From Gordonia zhenghanii (lineage in GTDB: Bacteria; Actinomycetota; Actinomycetes; Mycobacteriales; Mycobacteriaceae), in assembly GCF_021738965.1 (NCBI RefSeq), contig NZ_JAKKOQ010000013.1:62001-126000 (forward strand): a DNA stretch of 64,000 bases. Direction: 5' to 3'. The notes beneath the pieces were generated by a model. It did no database searches. It saw only the letters and a list, made by a program, of their open reading frames with translations, and was not told the origin of the DNA. Of this stretch, positions 45,894-54,777 are shown piece by piece. Each line of letters starts with the position of its first letter. The first letter of the stretch is position 1. Made by a program: the position numbers and the translations under genes.

Positions 45894-46367
45894 CTACCGC
45901 ACAGCGAAGACCGGCATTCCCGGTGCAGCGTCGAGGATCTCGGCGTCGGTCGAGTCCGGAGCGAGGCCCTCGTCGAAGGTCGCGACCTGCCAGGCCCACC
46001 GTGTCAGGTACGCGCGGATCAGTTCCGGTTTCCGCTCGTCGTCGAGTTCGACGAGGGTCACCGATTCGGTGCGCCTGCCGCGTCGGAGACTGACCGCGCC
46101 CCCGGCCCGGACGTTGCGGACCCAGTGCGTCCGGCCGCGCGCGGCCACGAGGTACCGTTCGCCGTCGAGGTCGAGCACGTTGACCGGCGTGGTCCGCAGT
46201 TCGCCGCTCACCCGCCCCGGCACCTGGAGGTCGTAGCAGCCGCTCGGCGCGACACCGATGCGAACCAGCACCCTGACGATCCGGTTGGGCACGGTGCTCA
46301 GTAACCCCGTCGGCGCGACGTAGCGTCTCGTCGGCTCGGACTGCGTGAAGTCAGTGTTCTCGGTCAT
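45894..46367 (-). CDS. Ddn-like deazaflavin (F420)-dependent nitroreductase family protein
   Basis: 157 residues. Split-barrel fold with L-Q-V-P-G-R-V-S-G-E-L-R-T-T-P-V, matching the family L-x-T-x-G-R-K-S-G-x-x-R-x-x-P that binds F420, then Y-L-V-A-A-R-G and W-V-R-N-V-R-A-G. It likely reduces quinones or nitro compounds with F420H2, fitting the fbi genes in this window. Nine bases downstream of the DUF2568 gene, so one transcript controlled by the divergent TetR. Confidence 0.88.
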   Translation of the reverse strand: MTENTDFTQSEPTRRYVAPTGLLSTVPNRIVRVLVRIGVAPSGCYDLQVPGRVSGELRTTPVNVLDLDGERYLVAARGRTHWVRNVRAGGAVSLRRGRRTESVTLVELDDERKPELIRAYLTRWAWQVATFDEGLAPDSTDAEILDAAPGMPVFAVR

Positions 46368-46376
46368 CTTCGTCTC

Positions 46377-46724
46377 CTAGAAGTCTCGGTACGGCGGAAG
46401 GACCGCCGCGATGTTGACGATCAGTGAGAACGCGACGAACCCGTACACGACCGAAGTCCTGACGCCTGCGACCGCGAGAAGCGCAGCGGCGCCCGCATAC
46501 AGCGCGATCTTGACGGCGGCCTTGGCTGCTGCCACGTCGACGACGGGATGCGGGGAGGCGAAGACCGCCCACGCCGCGATCGCGATCGCCACCGTCGCCG
46601 CACCTGCCGCGACACCGGGCCCGCCGCGACCCGCCAGGATCCAGACTGAGCCGCCGAGCGCCGCGAGCATCACGAGTTCGCCCGCGAACAGGAGTCCTGC
46701 AAGAGTCCACAGATAAACGATCAC
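46377..46724 (-). CDS. DUF2568 (YrdB-like) four-helix membrane protein
   Basis: 115 residues with four hydrophobic helices. The GTG at 46724 is selected by AAAGGAG 7-13 bases upstream; an ATG further upstream would lie beyond the operator. DUF2568 proteins are small integral membrane proteins of unknown role, often beside TetR genes. It leads the Ddn-like gene and diverges from the TetR gene. Confidence 0.8.
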   Translation of the reverse strand: MIVYLWTLAGLLFAGELVMLAALGGSVWILAGRGGPGVAAGAATVAIAIAAWAVFASPHPVVDVAAAKAAVKIALYAGAAALLAVAGVRTSVVYGFVAFSLIVNIAAVLPPYRDF

Positions 46725-46741
46725 TACCGACTCCTTTTCGT

Positions 46742-46752
46742 GAACAGTGTTC
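46742..46752. promoter_or_regulatory. TetR operator copy 1 (GAACAGTGTTC)
   Basis: A perfect 11-base palindrome (5-1-5), GAACA-G-TGTTC. It lies 18 bases upstream of the DUF2568 GTG and probably covers its ribosome site and promoter end. Confidence 0.7.
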
Positions 46753-46790
46753 TCTCTTCTGAAACTAGGCCCCCGCGGTCGATAAATCAA

Positions 46791-46801
46791 GAACACTGTT
46801 C
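46791..46801. promoter_or_regulatory. TetR operator copy 2 (GAACACTGTTC)
   Basis: The second copy of the same palindrome lies 49 bases from copy 1. It is 22 bases upstream of the TetR ATG. Two sites in one divergent region suggest co-operative repression of both genes. Confidence 0.7.
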
Positions 46802-46823
46802 ACTAATTAATTCGCATGCGACG

Positions 46824-47531
46824 ATGAACGCAATGAGGACTCCAGACGATCCGGGTGTCCGAGCCCGGAAACGGGCCGGTATCGAAGCCGACCTCCGCGA
46901 GGTCGGCCGCAGACACCTGGCCGAGCACGGCGCCGCCGCCCTGTCGCTGCGTGCCGTCGCCAGAGACATGGGGCGCACTCCGTCGTCCCTATACCGCTAC
47001 GTGCGGAACCGGGACGACCTGTTGACGGCGCTGATCGTCGACGCGTACGACGATCTCGGCGACGCGCTCGACGCCGCCGTCGACGGACACTCCGTGCCCC
47101 GCAAGCGATTCGAAGCGTTCGCAGACGCACTGCGCACGTGGACCATCGCCCACCCGAGCGAATACGCACTGCTCTACGGCTCACCGGTCCCCGGATATCA
47201 CGCCCCCGCAGACACGACCCTGCGCGCAGGCACCCGACCGATCCTGGCACTCGGCGCGATCGCAGCAGCCGGTGATCCCCCCGACGCCCCTGGTACGCGG
47301 CCCACCCGTCAACGCGCTGCTGCCTCGGCACTGGCGGCGACCGCAACATCGGACGAAGTCGCTCCGCTCGGCCTGGCGCCGGAGACGCTTGCTCGCGTGC
47401 TGTCGGTGTGGAACTTGCTGCTCGGTTCGATCTCGTCCGAAGTGTTCGAGCAGATGGGCCCGATCACCGACCGGCCCGACGACGTCTGGGCAGGCGTCGT
47501 CGACCTCGGCGGCGGCCTGCTCTTCGGCTGA
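46824..47531 (+). CDS. TetR/AcrR family regulator with WHG-type C-terminal domain
   Basis: 235 residues. Helix-turn-helix A-L-S-L-R-A-V-A-R-D-M-G-R-T-P-S-S-L-Y-R-Y at about 40-62. The C-terminal domain has A-H-P-S-E-Y-A-L-L-Y-G-S-P-V-P-G-Y, the WHG/TetR_C_33 signature. It probably represses itself and the divergent DUF2568-nitroreductase pair via the two GAACAnTGTTC sites. ATG at 46824 or 46833. Confidence 0.88.
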   Translation: MNAMRTPDDPGVRARKRAGIEADLREVGRRHLAEHGAAALSLRAVARDMGRTPSSLYRYVRNRDDLLTALIVDAYDDLGDALDAAVDGHSVPRKRFEAFADALRTWTIAHPSEYALLYGSPVPGYHAPADTTLRAGTRPILALGAIAAAGDPPDAPGTRPTRQRAAASALAATATSDEVAPLGLAPETLARVLSVWNLLLGSISSEVFEQMGPITDRPDDVWAGVVDLGGGLLFG

Positions 47532-47554
47532 GAGTTCGCCGACGACGAACTACC

Positions 47555-47580
47555 CAGCGCGACAGATCAGCGCGACAGAT
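47555..47580. repeat. 13-base tandem duplication at the dapE stop codon
   Basis: CAGCGCGACAGAT occurs twice in a row (47555-47567 and 47568-47580). The second copy is the end of dapE coding sequence; the first is its duplicate beyond the stop. Confidence 0.8.
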
Positions 47581-48670
47581 ACGTCCGCAACGTCTGCGTG
47601 ACCTGGGTGATCTGCTCGACCGGCACACGTTCGTCGGCACGGTGCGCCAGGCTGGGATCGCCGGGGCCGAGATTGACCGCGGGAATGCCGAGCGCGGCGA
47701 ACCGCGAGACGTCGGTCCACCCGTACTTGGCCCGGAACTGTCCATTCGCGGCGTCGACGAGGGCGGCTGCGGCCGGATGCGCGAGGCCAGGCAGTGCGCC
47801 CGCGGCCGAGTCGGTGATCTCGGCTGTCACCGCACCCGCGTCGAGAGAGGCAGCGAACACGTCGCGCACGTGCTCGAACGCCTGCTCGGGGCTGCGGTCC
47901 GGCGCGAACCGGAAGTTGACGTCGACGTATGCCTCGTCTGGGATCACGTTGCCCGCGACGCCGCCGTGGACAGCGACGGCCGACAACCCCTCGCGATACT
48001 CGCACCCGTCTATGTCGACACGACGCGGCTCATAGGCTTCGAGGACCGTGAGAAGCTCGCCGAGCTTGTGAATCGCGTTGTCGCCCATCCACGCTCGCGC
48101 CGAATGCGCACGGGTGCCGGTTGCGGTGAAACGTACCCGCAGGGTGCCCTGACATCCCGCTTCAATGAGTCCGGCCGTGGGCTCGCCGAGGATCGCGACG
48201 TCGGCGACGAGCCAGTCGGGCAGTTCCCGTTCGATGGTTCCGAGGCCGTTGAACTCGGCGGCGATCTCCTCGCAGTCGTAGAAGATCAGCGTGATGTCGT
48301 GCGACGGGTCGTCCAACATGGCGGCCAGATGCAGGAAGACGGCGTCGCCCGACTTCATGTCGACCGTCCCGCAGCCGTGCAGGACATCGCCCTCCTCCGC
48401 GGAATCGGTGCGGCGGGACGGGACGTTGTCGACGATCGGGACGGTGTCCAGGTGACCGGCCAGGATCACGCGTGAGCCGAGACCTCGATCCGTGCGTGCC
48501 AGCACGCAGTTCCCGTGGCGGACCACCTCGAACCCTGAGGTCTGCCCGCGAAGCGCTTCCTCGACGGCGTCGGCGATCAGGGTCTCGTCCCGACTGACGC
48601 TCGGAATGTCGACGAGGGCGGCGGTCAGATCGATCGGGTCGGCGGACAGATTCAGGCTCGGGGTGCTCAC
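47567..48670 (-). CDS. dapE: succinyl-diaminopimelate desuccinylase
   Basis: 367 residues from GTG. M20 metallopeptidase: L-A-G-H-L-D-T-V-P (zinc His, Asp) near 77, G-C-G-T-V-D-M-K-S bridging Asp near 98, D-C-E-E-I (catalytic Glu, ligand Glu), E-P-T-A-G-L and the final H-R-A-D-E-R-V-P. It releases L,L-diaminopimelate for lysine and peptidoglycan. Convergent with TetR; divergent from dapD. Confidence 0.95.
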   Translation of the reverse strand: MSTPSLNLSADPIDLTAALVDIPSVSRDETLIADAVEEALRGQTSGFEVVRHGNCVLARTDRGLGSRVILAGHLDTVPIVDNVPSRRTDSAEEGDVLHGCGTVDMKSGDAVFLHLAAMLDDPSHDITLIFYDCEEIAAEFNGLGTIERELPDWLVADVAILGEPTAGLIEAGCQGTLRVRFTATGTRAHSARAWMGDNAIHKLGELLTVLEAYEPRRVDIDGCEYREGLSAVAVHGGVAGNVIPDEAYVDVNFRFAPDRSPEQAFEHVRDVFAASLDAGAVTAEITDSAAGALPGLAHPAAAALVDAANGQFRAKYGWTDVSRFAALGIPAVNLGPGDPSLAHRADERVPVEQITQVTQTLRTYLSR

Positions 48671-48761
48671 AGTCAACCATCGTATGCCGCGCCGACGCAC
48701 CAGAGATCTCGCCGCCGACGGCGAGCGCCCACTCGCGCAGCTCGACTAGCGCCCCGACGCG

Positions 48762-48810
48762 TCCCGGGGCCGGGGCCTGGGGCCGGGTCCTGGGGCCGGG
48801 TCCTGGGGCC
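48762..48810. repeat. 13-base tandem repeats in the dapE/dapD promoter region
   Basis: CCTGGGGCCGGGT repeats at 48776 and 48789, then a 9-base partial CCTGGGGCC at 48802, preceded by related CCGGGG runs. They end 30 bases before the dapD start and could form structure in the leader. Confidence 0.7.
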
Positions 48811-48839
48811 ATGAGGTGCCGTCCGGCTAAACTCGTGCC

Positions 48840-49802
48840 GTGACTATTCAAGGTGCTGCTGCCATTGGAATCGCCACCGTGTGGGAGAACGACGGCCAGA
48901 CGGCCGTCCTCGACACGTGGTACCCGAACCCCGAACTCGATCCGGAGCCCGGCGTCGCCGGCTCCACCGAACTGACCGGCGACGAGGTCCCCGCGGACCT
49001 ACGGCCGCTCGTCGGCGTCGACGATGCCCGCAACGTCAAGACGATCGCCGTGAAGACGGTGATCGCCGACCTGTCGAGCGCACCGATCGACGCACACGAC
49101 GCTTACCTGCGTCTGCACTTGCTGTCGCACCGGCTGATCGCGCCACACGGCCTGAGCCTGGAGGGCCAGTTCGGTCTGCTCGCCAACGTCGTGTGGACCA
49201 ACTTCGGCCCCTGCGCCGTCGACGGCTTCGAGCAGACCCGCCTGCGGTTGCGCGCTCGCGGACACGTCACCGTGACCTCGATCGACAAGTTCCCGCGGAT
49301 GGTCGACTACGTCTCCCCCACGGGCGTCCGCATCGGCGACGCCGATCGCGTGCGCCTCGGCGCCCACCTCGCGCCCGGCACCACCGTCATGCACGAGGGC
49401 TTCGTCAACTTCAACGCGGGCACCCTCGGCGCCTCGATGGTCGAAGGCCGCATCTCGGCGGGCGTCGTGATCGGCGACGGCTCCGACATCGGCGGCGGAG
49501 CCTCCACGATGGGGACCCTGTCAGGCGGCGGCAAAGAGATCATCTCGATCGGCAAGCGCTGCCTCCTCGGGGCGAACGCCGGCTGCGGCATCCCGCTCGG
49601 CGACGACTGCGTGATCGAAGCCGGCCTCTACCTCACCGCAGGCACCAAGGTGACCGGACCGGACGGCTCCGTCGTCAAGGCCCGCGAGCTGGCCGGACGC
49701 TCGAACTTGTTGTTCCGGCGCAACAGCACGACCGGCGCAGTCGAGGTGACTGCGAAGGAAGGCGACGGCATCGAACTCAACGAGGCGCTGCACGCGAACT
49801 GA
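48840..49802 (+). CDS. dapD: 2,3,4,5-tetrahydropyridine-2,6-dicarboxylate N-succinyltransferase
   Basis: 320 residues from GTG. Left-handed beta-helix trimer: hexapeptide coils [12 protein letters not shown], the family loop [10 protein letters not shown] and [21 protein letters not shown]. It adds succinyl to tetrahydrodipicolinate in lysine synthesis. The N-terminal domain (~100 residues) is typical of the actinobacterial type. Flanked by dapE and dapC, so three pathway steps are contiguous. Confidence 0.95.
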   Translation: MTIQGAAAIGIATVWENDGQTAVLDTWYPNPELDPEPGVAGSTELTGDEVPADLRPLVGVDDARNVKTIAVKTVIADLSSAPIDAHDAYLRLHLLSHRLIAPHGLSLEGQFGLLANVVWTNFGPCAVDGFEQTRLRLRARGHVTVTSIDKFPRMVDYVSPTGVRIGDADRVRLGAHLAPGTTVMHEGFVNFNAGTLGASMVEGRISAGVVIGDGSDIGGGASTMGTLSGGGKEIISIGKRCLLGANAGCGIPLGDDCVIEAGLYLTAGTKVTGPDGSVVKARELAGRSNLLFRRNSTTGAVEVTAKEGDGIELNEALHAN

Positions 49803-49813
49803 GACGTGTCTCG

Positions 49814-49847
49814 AACGGCCCCGGCGTCTTGGACGTCGGGGCCGTTT
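49814..49847 (+). terminator. intrinsic terminator after dapD
   Basis: ACGGCCCCGGCGTC (49815-49828) pairs with GACGTCGGGGCCGT (49832-49845), one G-U pair, loop TTG, followed by TTCGT. It is 11 bases past the dapD stop. Confidence 0.8.
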
Positions 49848-49867
49848 CGTGTGTGGGGCGTGCGCCG

Positions 49868-49998
49868 CTCGTGGTCTCGACTCCGCTCGACCAACGGGTA
49901 GGGCTCGACCAACGGGTAGGGCTCGACCAACGGGTAGGGCTCGACCAGCGGGGTCTCGACTCCGCTCGACTGGCGGGTGAGTCTCGACCAGCGAGTGC
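49868..49998. repeat. dispersed-repeat block between convergent dapD and dapC
   Basis: TCTCGACTCCGCTCGACCAA begins at about 49874. Three tandem CTCGACCAACGGGTAGGG units follow, then CTCGACCAGCGGGG, a second TCTCGACTCCGCTCGAC at about 49960, and a final CTCGACCAGCG. Same family as at 3915, 23381 and 56306. Confidence 0.85.
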
Positions 49999-49999
49999 G

Positions 50000-51103
50000 C
50001 TAGCGCAAGCGGGCGACGGCGGCGTCGATGCGTTCGTCGGTGGCGGTCAGTGCCATGCGGACGTGCTCGGAGCCGGAGGGGCCGTAGAAGTCGCCGGGGG
50101 CGACGAGGATGCCGCGCTGCGCGAACCAGTCGAGGGTGGCCCGCGAATCGTCGCCTCGGGTGACCCAGAGGTACAGACCTGCCTCAGAGTGATCGACGGT
50201 GAAGCCCGCGGCCTCGACCGCGGCTTTCAGACGATCGCGGCGCGCGCGGTAGACCTCACGCTGCGCGTCGACGTGTGCGTCGTCGTTCAAGGCTGCAACG
50301 GTCGCCCCCTGTATCGGGAACGGGACGATCATGCCGGAATGCTTACGGACGGCGAGCAGTTCGGCGATCAACACAGTGTCGCCCGCTAGGAAACCCGCCC
50401 GGTACGACGCGAGGTTCGAGACCTTCGACAACGAGTGCACCGCGATCAGACCGGTGTGGTCGCCGCCGCACACGTCCGGGTGCAGCACCGAATGTGCTGT
50501 GCCCTCCCAGGTGAGCCCCAGGTAGCACTCGTCGGAGATCACGACGCTGCCGTGCTCGCGCGCCCAGTCGACGACGCCCCGCAGGAGCTCGGCCGACAAG
50601 ACGGCTCCCGTCGGGTTCGACGGGCTGTTCACGAAGATCGCAGCGGGCGCCTCGTCGCCGTAGTCCGCGACAGCGTCGGCACGCCGCGGAACCGCGTTCG
50701 CGATCAGCGCGCCGACCTCGTACGTCGGGTACGCGACCTCCGGGATCACGACGGTGTCGCCCGCCGGGACGCCGAGCTGCGACGGCAGTCCGGCGATCAC
50801 TTCCTTGGTGCCGATCACCGGGAGGATCGACGACTCGTCGAGTCCGGTGATCCCGAAACGTCGGGACAGTGCACCCACCGCAGCCTCGCGTAGAGCTGCG
50901 GTGCCGAGAGTCGCCGGATACCCGGGGAACTCCGACGACGCGGCCAGCGCGTCACGGATCACCGGGTCCACCGGATCGACGGGAGTGCCGACCGAGAGGT
51001 CGACGATCCCGTCGTCGTGCGATGCGGCCAGCTTCTTAGCTCCCGAGATCGTGTCCCAGGGAAAGTCCGGAAGACCGGCGCTGACCGGCTGTAGGCGACT
51101 CAC
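50000..51103 (-). CDS. dapC: succinyldiaminopimelate transaminase
   Basis: 367 residues from GTG at 51103. PLP fold type I: S-V-G-T-P-V-D-P, N-S-P-S-N-P-T-G-A, S-D-E-C-Y and the Schiff-base S-L-S-K-V-S-N-L near 238. It matches the DapC branch (Rv1178) and follows fdxC by 8 bases. It makes succinyl-diaminopimelate, used by DapE. Confidence 0.93.
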   Translation of the reverse strand: MSRLQPVSAGLPDFPWDTISGAKKLAASHDDGIVDLSVGTPVDPVDPVIRDALAASSEFPGYPATLGTAALREAAVGALSRRFGITGLDESSILPVIGTKEVIAGLPSQLGVPAGDTVVIPEVAYPTYEVGALIANAVPRRADAVADYGDEAPAAIFVNSPSNPTGAVLSAELLRGVVDWAREHGSVVISDECYLGLTWEGTAHSVLHPDVCGGDHTGLIAVHSLSKVSNLASYRAGFLAGDTVLIAELLAVRKHSGMIVPFPIQGATVAALNDDAHVDAQREVYRARRDRLKAAVEAAGFTVDHSEAGLYLWVTRGDDSRATLDWFAQRGILVAPGDFYGPSGSEHVRMALTATDERIDAAVARLR

Positions 51104-51111
51104 GGGTCGGA

Positions 51112-51438
51112 TCAGTCCTCTCCGCCCATCGGCGGCAGCTTCTTCACGAAGTCCGGGTCGAAGTCGGTCTTGCCGACCTTGCTCGCGCCGCCCGGCGAAC
51201 CGAGGTCGACGAAGAAGTCGACGTTCGCGCTCAGGTACGGCTCCCACTCGTCGGGGACGTCGTCCTCATAGAAGATCGCCTCCACCGGGCAGACCGGCTC
51301 GCAGGCACCGCAGTCGACGCATTCGTCAGGCTGGATGTACAGCATCCGGCCGCCTTCGTAGATGCAGTCGACCGGGCACTCCTCGACGCATGCGAGGTCC
51401 AGTACATCGACACACGGCTCCGCGATGATGTAGGTCAC
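51112..51438 (-). CDS. fdxC: 7Fe-type ferredoxin FdxC
   Basis: 108 residues from GTG with GGAG upstream. C9, C17, C21 and C25 and the C40-x2-C43-x2-C46-x3-C50-P motif bind one [3Fe-4S] and one [4Fe-4S] cluster. The C-terminal ~50 residues are the usual extension of mycobacterial-type ferredoxins. Upstream of dapC in an operon. A cytosolic electron donor for redox enzymes. Confidence 0.93.
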   Translation of the reverse strand: MTYIIAEPCVDVLDLACVEECPVDCIYEGGRMLYIQPDECVDCGACEPVCPVEAIFYEDDVPDEWEPYLSANVDFFVDLGSPGGASKVGKTDFDPDFVKKLPPMGGED

Positions 51439-51535
51439 GTCGCTTCTCCTTCTCGTTCTCCGCGACGACGCGAGGGCTGATCGCATCGTCTACGCATGTC
51501 GCGGCACCGTCGCACCGCACAGATAGACAGACTAT

Positions 51536-51549
51536 CCGGACCAGTCCGG
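51536..51549. promoter_or_regulatory. small dyad upstream of fdxC
   Basis: CCGGAC-CA-GTCCGG is a perfect 6-2-6 inverted repeat 98 bases upstream of fdxC and 63 bases past the fbiC stop. It may be an operator or the weak terminator of fbiC. Confidence 0.35.
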
Positions 51550-51612
51550 GCGGCCCGAATCAGCACACCCTGACCTGCGGGGATTTTTACTCATGCAGTG
51601 AAATCACGGAAC

Positions 51613-54192
51613 TCAGCCGAGTCCGAGGCTGAGCATCGGCTCCGGAGCAGGGCGATAATCGGTCAACCGCTGACGGGGCGTGCGGCCGATCCCGGTCACG
51701 ATCTCGTGCAGTTCCTCCACCGTCTTCTCCGAGCCGTGTTGGCTGCCGGCCATCCGCGAGATGGTCTCCTCCATGAGCGTTCCGCCGAGGTCGTTCGCAC
51801 CGCCTCGCAGCATGGCCCGGGTGCCGTCCACCCCGAGCTTGACCCAGCTCGTCTGGATGTTGCCGATGCGCCCGTGCAGCATGATGCGAGACAACGCGTG
51901 GGCGGCCCGATTGTCACGCTGGGTGGGGCCGGGGCGGGAGGCTCCGGCGAGGTACAGCGGCGAGGACTGGTGGACGAACGGCAGCAGCACGAATTCAGTG
52001 AAGCCACCGGTGCGATCCTGGATGCCGCGCAACACGTTCAAATGCCCGACCCAGTGCCGTGGCGAGTCGACGTGGCCGTACATCATCGTCGAACTCGACG
52101 GCAGCCCCACCTCGTGCGCGGTGGTGATGACGTCGATCCACGCCGACGTCGGCAGTTTGCCCTTCGTCAGGATCCACCGGACCTCGTCGTCGAGGATCTC
52201 CGCGGCAGTGCCGGGGATCGAGTCGAGTCCCGCTTCCCGGAGCGCCGTCAGCCAGTCGCGAACCGACTCGCCGCCGCGCGAGGCTCCGTTGACGACCTCC
52301 ATCGGACTGAACGCGTGCACGTGCATCGACGGCACCCGGCTCTTGATGGCGCGGACGAGGTCGGCGTAACCGGTCACCGGCAGTTCCGGGTCGATGCCGC
52401 CCTGCATGCAGATCTCGGTCGCTCCTGCGACGTGCGCTTCCCACGCCCGGTCGCCGACCTCGGTGTGCGACAGCGTGAACGCGTCGTCGTCGCCCTTACG
52501 TTGAGCGAACGCGCAGAAGCGACAACCGGTGTAGCAGATGTTGGTGAAGTTGATGTTCCGGTTCACCACGTAGGTGACGTCGTCGCCGACGACGTCCCGG
52601 CGAATCGAGTCGGCGAGCGCCGCGAAAGCGTCGAGTCCCGCACCATCGCTCGTGGCGAGCGCGAGGTACTCCTCGTCCGACAGCCCGGCCGGATCGTTCT
52701 CGGCGTGACGGAGAGCCGCCGACACCTCGGACTCCAGGCGTTCGGGCGCGCTCGAGTCGTCGAGCGCCAACACCTGTTCCCGGATGGTGTCCCAGTCGCC
52801 GAACGCGTTGTCGATGTCGCTGCGCGTCTCGGTGTTTCGGCCGTCCGTGTCGATCTCGGTGTTGAGGTCGACACGGCCGGACGACGCCCACTCCTCGTCG
52901 GGCTCCTGCCACGGCATGCCATCCGGGCGCACGTCGACGGCGAGGCCGGTGACCGGGTCGGTCAGTGCGGCGACGTGGCGGGCGATCCGCGGGTCGATCC
53001 ACGGCGACCCGGCCAGCACATAGCGAGGCTGGGCGGCCGACCGCTCGGTGAGGGTGTGGCCTGCCGACGCCGTGAGTTCGGCGAGCGTGTCCAGGTTCGG
53101 CCACGGACGCTCCGGGTTGACGTGGTCCGGGGTCAACGGCGAGACACCGCCCCAGTCGTCGACGCCTGCCTCGATCAGCGCTCGGCACTCTTGCGCCGAC
53201 ACGAGGTTCGGCGGAGCCTGGATCCGCATGCGCGGCCCCATGACCAGTCGGGTCACCGCTACCGCCGCCAGGAATTCAGACATCTCCGCATCCGGAGCCG
53301 ACCCCATCGCAGTGTCGGGCTTCGCGCGGAAGTTCTGCACGATCACTTCCTGGATGTGCCCGAACGCCTTCTGCGCCTTACGAATCATGAAGATCGATTC
53401 GGCACGCTCGATACGCGTCTCGCCGATGCCGACGAGGATGCCGGTGGTGAACGGGACCGAGAGTCGGCCTGCGTCGGTGAGGACTCGTTCGCGGACCACG
53501 GGGTCCTTGTCCGGACTCCCGTAGTGGCATTCGCCCTTGTCCGTGAACAGGCGACGCGCGCTCGTCTCGAGCATCATCCCCATGCTCGGCGCGACCGGCT
53601 TGAGTCGGTTGATCTCCTCCCAGCTCATCACGCCGGGATTCAGGTGCGGCAGCAACCCGGTCTCTTCCAGGACGCGGATGGACGCGGCGCGCACATAGTC
53701 GAGCGTCGAGTCGTAGCCGCGTTCGTCGAGCCACTGTGCGGCCTCGGGCCATCGGTCCTCGGGTCGGTCACCGAGGGTGAACAACGCCTCTTTGCAGCCG
53801 AGGGCGGCGCCGTTGCGGGCGATCGCCACGACTTCGTCGAGTTCGAGGAACATGCCGTGTCCCTCGCGCTTGAGCTTGCCCGGCACCGTCACGAACGTGC
53901 AGTAGTGGCACTTGTCGCGGCACAGACGCGTCAACGGGATGAATACCTTGCGCGAATAGGTCACCTGTTTGGCGCGGCCCTCGGCCTCCAGACCCGCGTC
54001 ACGCACACGCGCCGCAGCTGCGGACAGCGCGGTCAGATCGTCGCCGCGCGCGGCCAGCAGGACCGCAGCCTCGTCGACGTTGAGCGCGGTTGCGTCGGCT
54101 GCTCGGCGCAGTGCGCGCCTCATGGCCGACGGCGAAGGAGCCGGGGCCCCGATTACCGATTCAGAAGACGTCACCTGTTCGATGGTAGACAC
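51613..54192 (-). CDS. fbiC: FO synthase (CofG/CofH fusion, radical SAM)
   Basis: 859 residues from GTG at 54192. It joins tyrosine to 5-amino-6-ribitylamino-uracil forming the F420 chromophore FO. The CofG half carries C-R-D-K-C-H-Y-C (first radical-SAM C-x3-C-x2-C) near residue 95. The CofH half has C-Y-T-G-C-R-F-C near 545. The rest of both TIM barrels follows. A GTG at 54309 would give 898 residues and extend through the dyad at 54295-54357, so the shorter start is preferred. Single gene transcribed toward fdxC. Confidence 0.95.
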   Translation of the reverse strand: MSTIEQVTSSESVIGAPAPSPSAMRRALRRAADATALNVDEAAVLLAARGDDLTALSAAAARVRDAGLEAEGRAKQVTYSRKVFIPLTRLCRDKCHYCTFVTVPGKLKREGHGMFLELDEVVAIARNGAALGCKEALFTLGDRPEDRWPEAAQWLDERGYDSTLDYVRAASIRVLEETGLLPHLNPGVMSWEEINRLKPVAPSMGMMLETSARRLFTDKGECHYGSPDKDPVVRERVLTDAGRLSVPFTTGILVGIGETRIERAESIFMIRKAQKAFGHIQEVIVQNFRAKPDTAMGSAPDAEMSEFLAAVAVTRLVMGPRMRIQAPPNLVSAQECRALIEAGVDDWGGVSPLTPDHVNPERPWPNLDTLAELTASAGHTLTERSAAQPRYVLAGSPWIDPRIARHVAALTDPVTGLAVDVRPDGMPWQEPDEEWASSGRVDLNTEIDTDGRNTETRSDIDNAFGDWDTIREQVLALDDSSAPERLESEVSAALRHAENDPAGLSDEEYLALATSDGAGLDAFAALADSIRRDVVGDDVTYVVNRNINFTNICYTGCRFCAFAQRKGDDDAFTLSHTEVGDRAWEAHVAGATEICMQGGIDPELPVTGYADLVRAIKSRVPSMHVHAFSPMEVVNGASRGGESVRDWLTALREAGLDSIPGTAAEILDDEVRWILTKGKLPTSAWIDVITTAHEVGLPSSSTMMYGHVDSPRHWVGHLNVLRGIQDRTGGFTEFVLLPFVHQSSPLYLAGASRPGPTQRDNRAAHALSRIMLHGRIGNIQTSWVKLGVDGTRAMLRGGANDLGGTLMEETISRMAGSQHGSEKTVEELHEIVTGIGRTPRQRLTDYRPAPEPMLSLGLG

Positions 54193-54294
54193 GAGTTCGA
54201 TCTCGTGAATTTCGGGCGGGGTCTCGCGTCCCGCATGGCCCGACGAAATGCGCGTCAGCCCCTCGCAGAGCGACACCGACGGGCAACGTGCAGA

Positions 54295-54357
54295 AATCAG
54301 TACGCTCACCGAACACCGAGGACTAATAGTCCCTAGCGGTCGCTGAGCGTACTGATT
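54295..54357. promoter_or_regulatory. concentric dyads upstream of fbiC
   Basis: The outer arms AATCAGTACGCTCA (54295-54308) and TGAGCGTACTGATT (54344-54357) are perfect inverted repeats. The inner GGACTA-A-TAGTCC (54320-54332) shares exactly the same centre (54326). The structure lies between the SnoaL-like gene end and fbiC; it may be an operator for fbiC or a transcription stop for the upstream gene. Confidence 0.6.
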
Positions 54358-54369
54358 GTGGGCGCACCC

Positions 54370-54416
54370 GGGCCCTCGACTCTGCTCGGCCAGCGAAATT
54401 GGCCTGAACCAGCGGT
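54370..54416. repeat. degenerate copy of the dispersed repeat
   Basis: CCCTCGACTCTGCTCGGCCAGCG then GCCTGAACCAGCGG: decayed copies of the CTCGACTCCGCTCGACCAGCGG family, just after the SnoaL-like gene stop. Confidence 0.55.
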
Positions 54417-54420
54417 GCAG

Positions 54421-54747
54421 TCAGCCTTCGCGGATCGTCATCGACGCCAACTTGTCGGCTGCGACGTCGAAGACGAACTTCGAGAGTCCGTTCGCGTGTG
54501 TGCTCCGCCAGTCTGCGATCACGGTGACCCGGTCTCCGTCGACGTGCGTGTCGGTCACGGTCATCGTGCCGGTCGCGCCGATGAACTCCTTATCACTCCA
54601 TGCCTTGATCTCGTCGCGGCCAGTGAACACGCGACCCCAGTCGTCGACGAAGCCGTCGTCGGCGAAAGCATTCAGAAACCGTTGCTCGTCGTGGCGATTC
54701 ACCGTCTCGATGAAATCCGCGACGGTGGTCGGCATCGCTGCAGTCAT
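54421..54747 (-). CDS. SnoaL-like/NTF2-fold protein
   Basis: 108 residues. NTF2-like cone fold: F-I-E-T-V-N-R-H-D-E-Q-R-F-L-N-A-F-A-D-D-G-F-V-D-D-W-G, then G-R-D-E-I-K-A-W-S and a beta-rich C terminus. Such proteins are polyketide-cyclase-like enzymes or binding proteins; here no catalytic set can be assigned. It follows the SDR gene by 30 bases and shares its operon. Confidence 0.8.
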   Translation of the reverse strand: MTAAMPTTVADFIETVNRHDEQRFLNAFADDGFVDDWGRVFTGRDEIKAWSDKEFIGATGTMTVTDTHVDGDRVTVIADWRSTHANGLSKFVFDVAADKLASMTIREG

Positions 54748-54777
54748 GGTCGTCCTCCTATGGTCAGTAATCAGTGG

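Noticed and set aside
51598..54336. 912-codon open frame on the plus strand
   Set aside because: It is the antisense shadow of fbiC, with Arg/Val/Asp-rich, non-protein-like composition.
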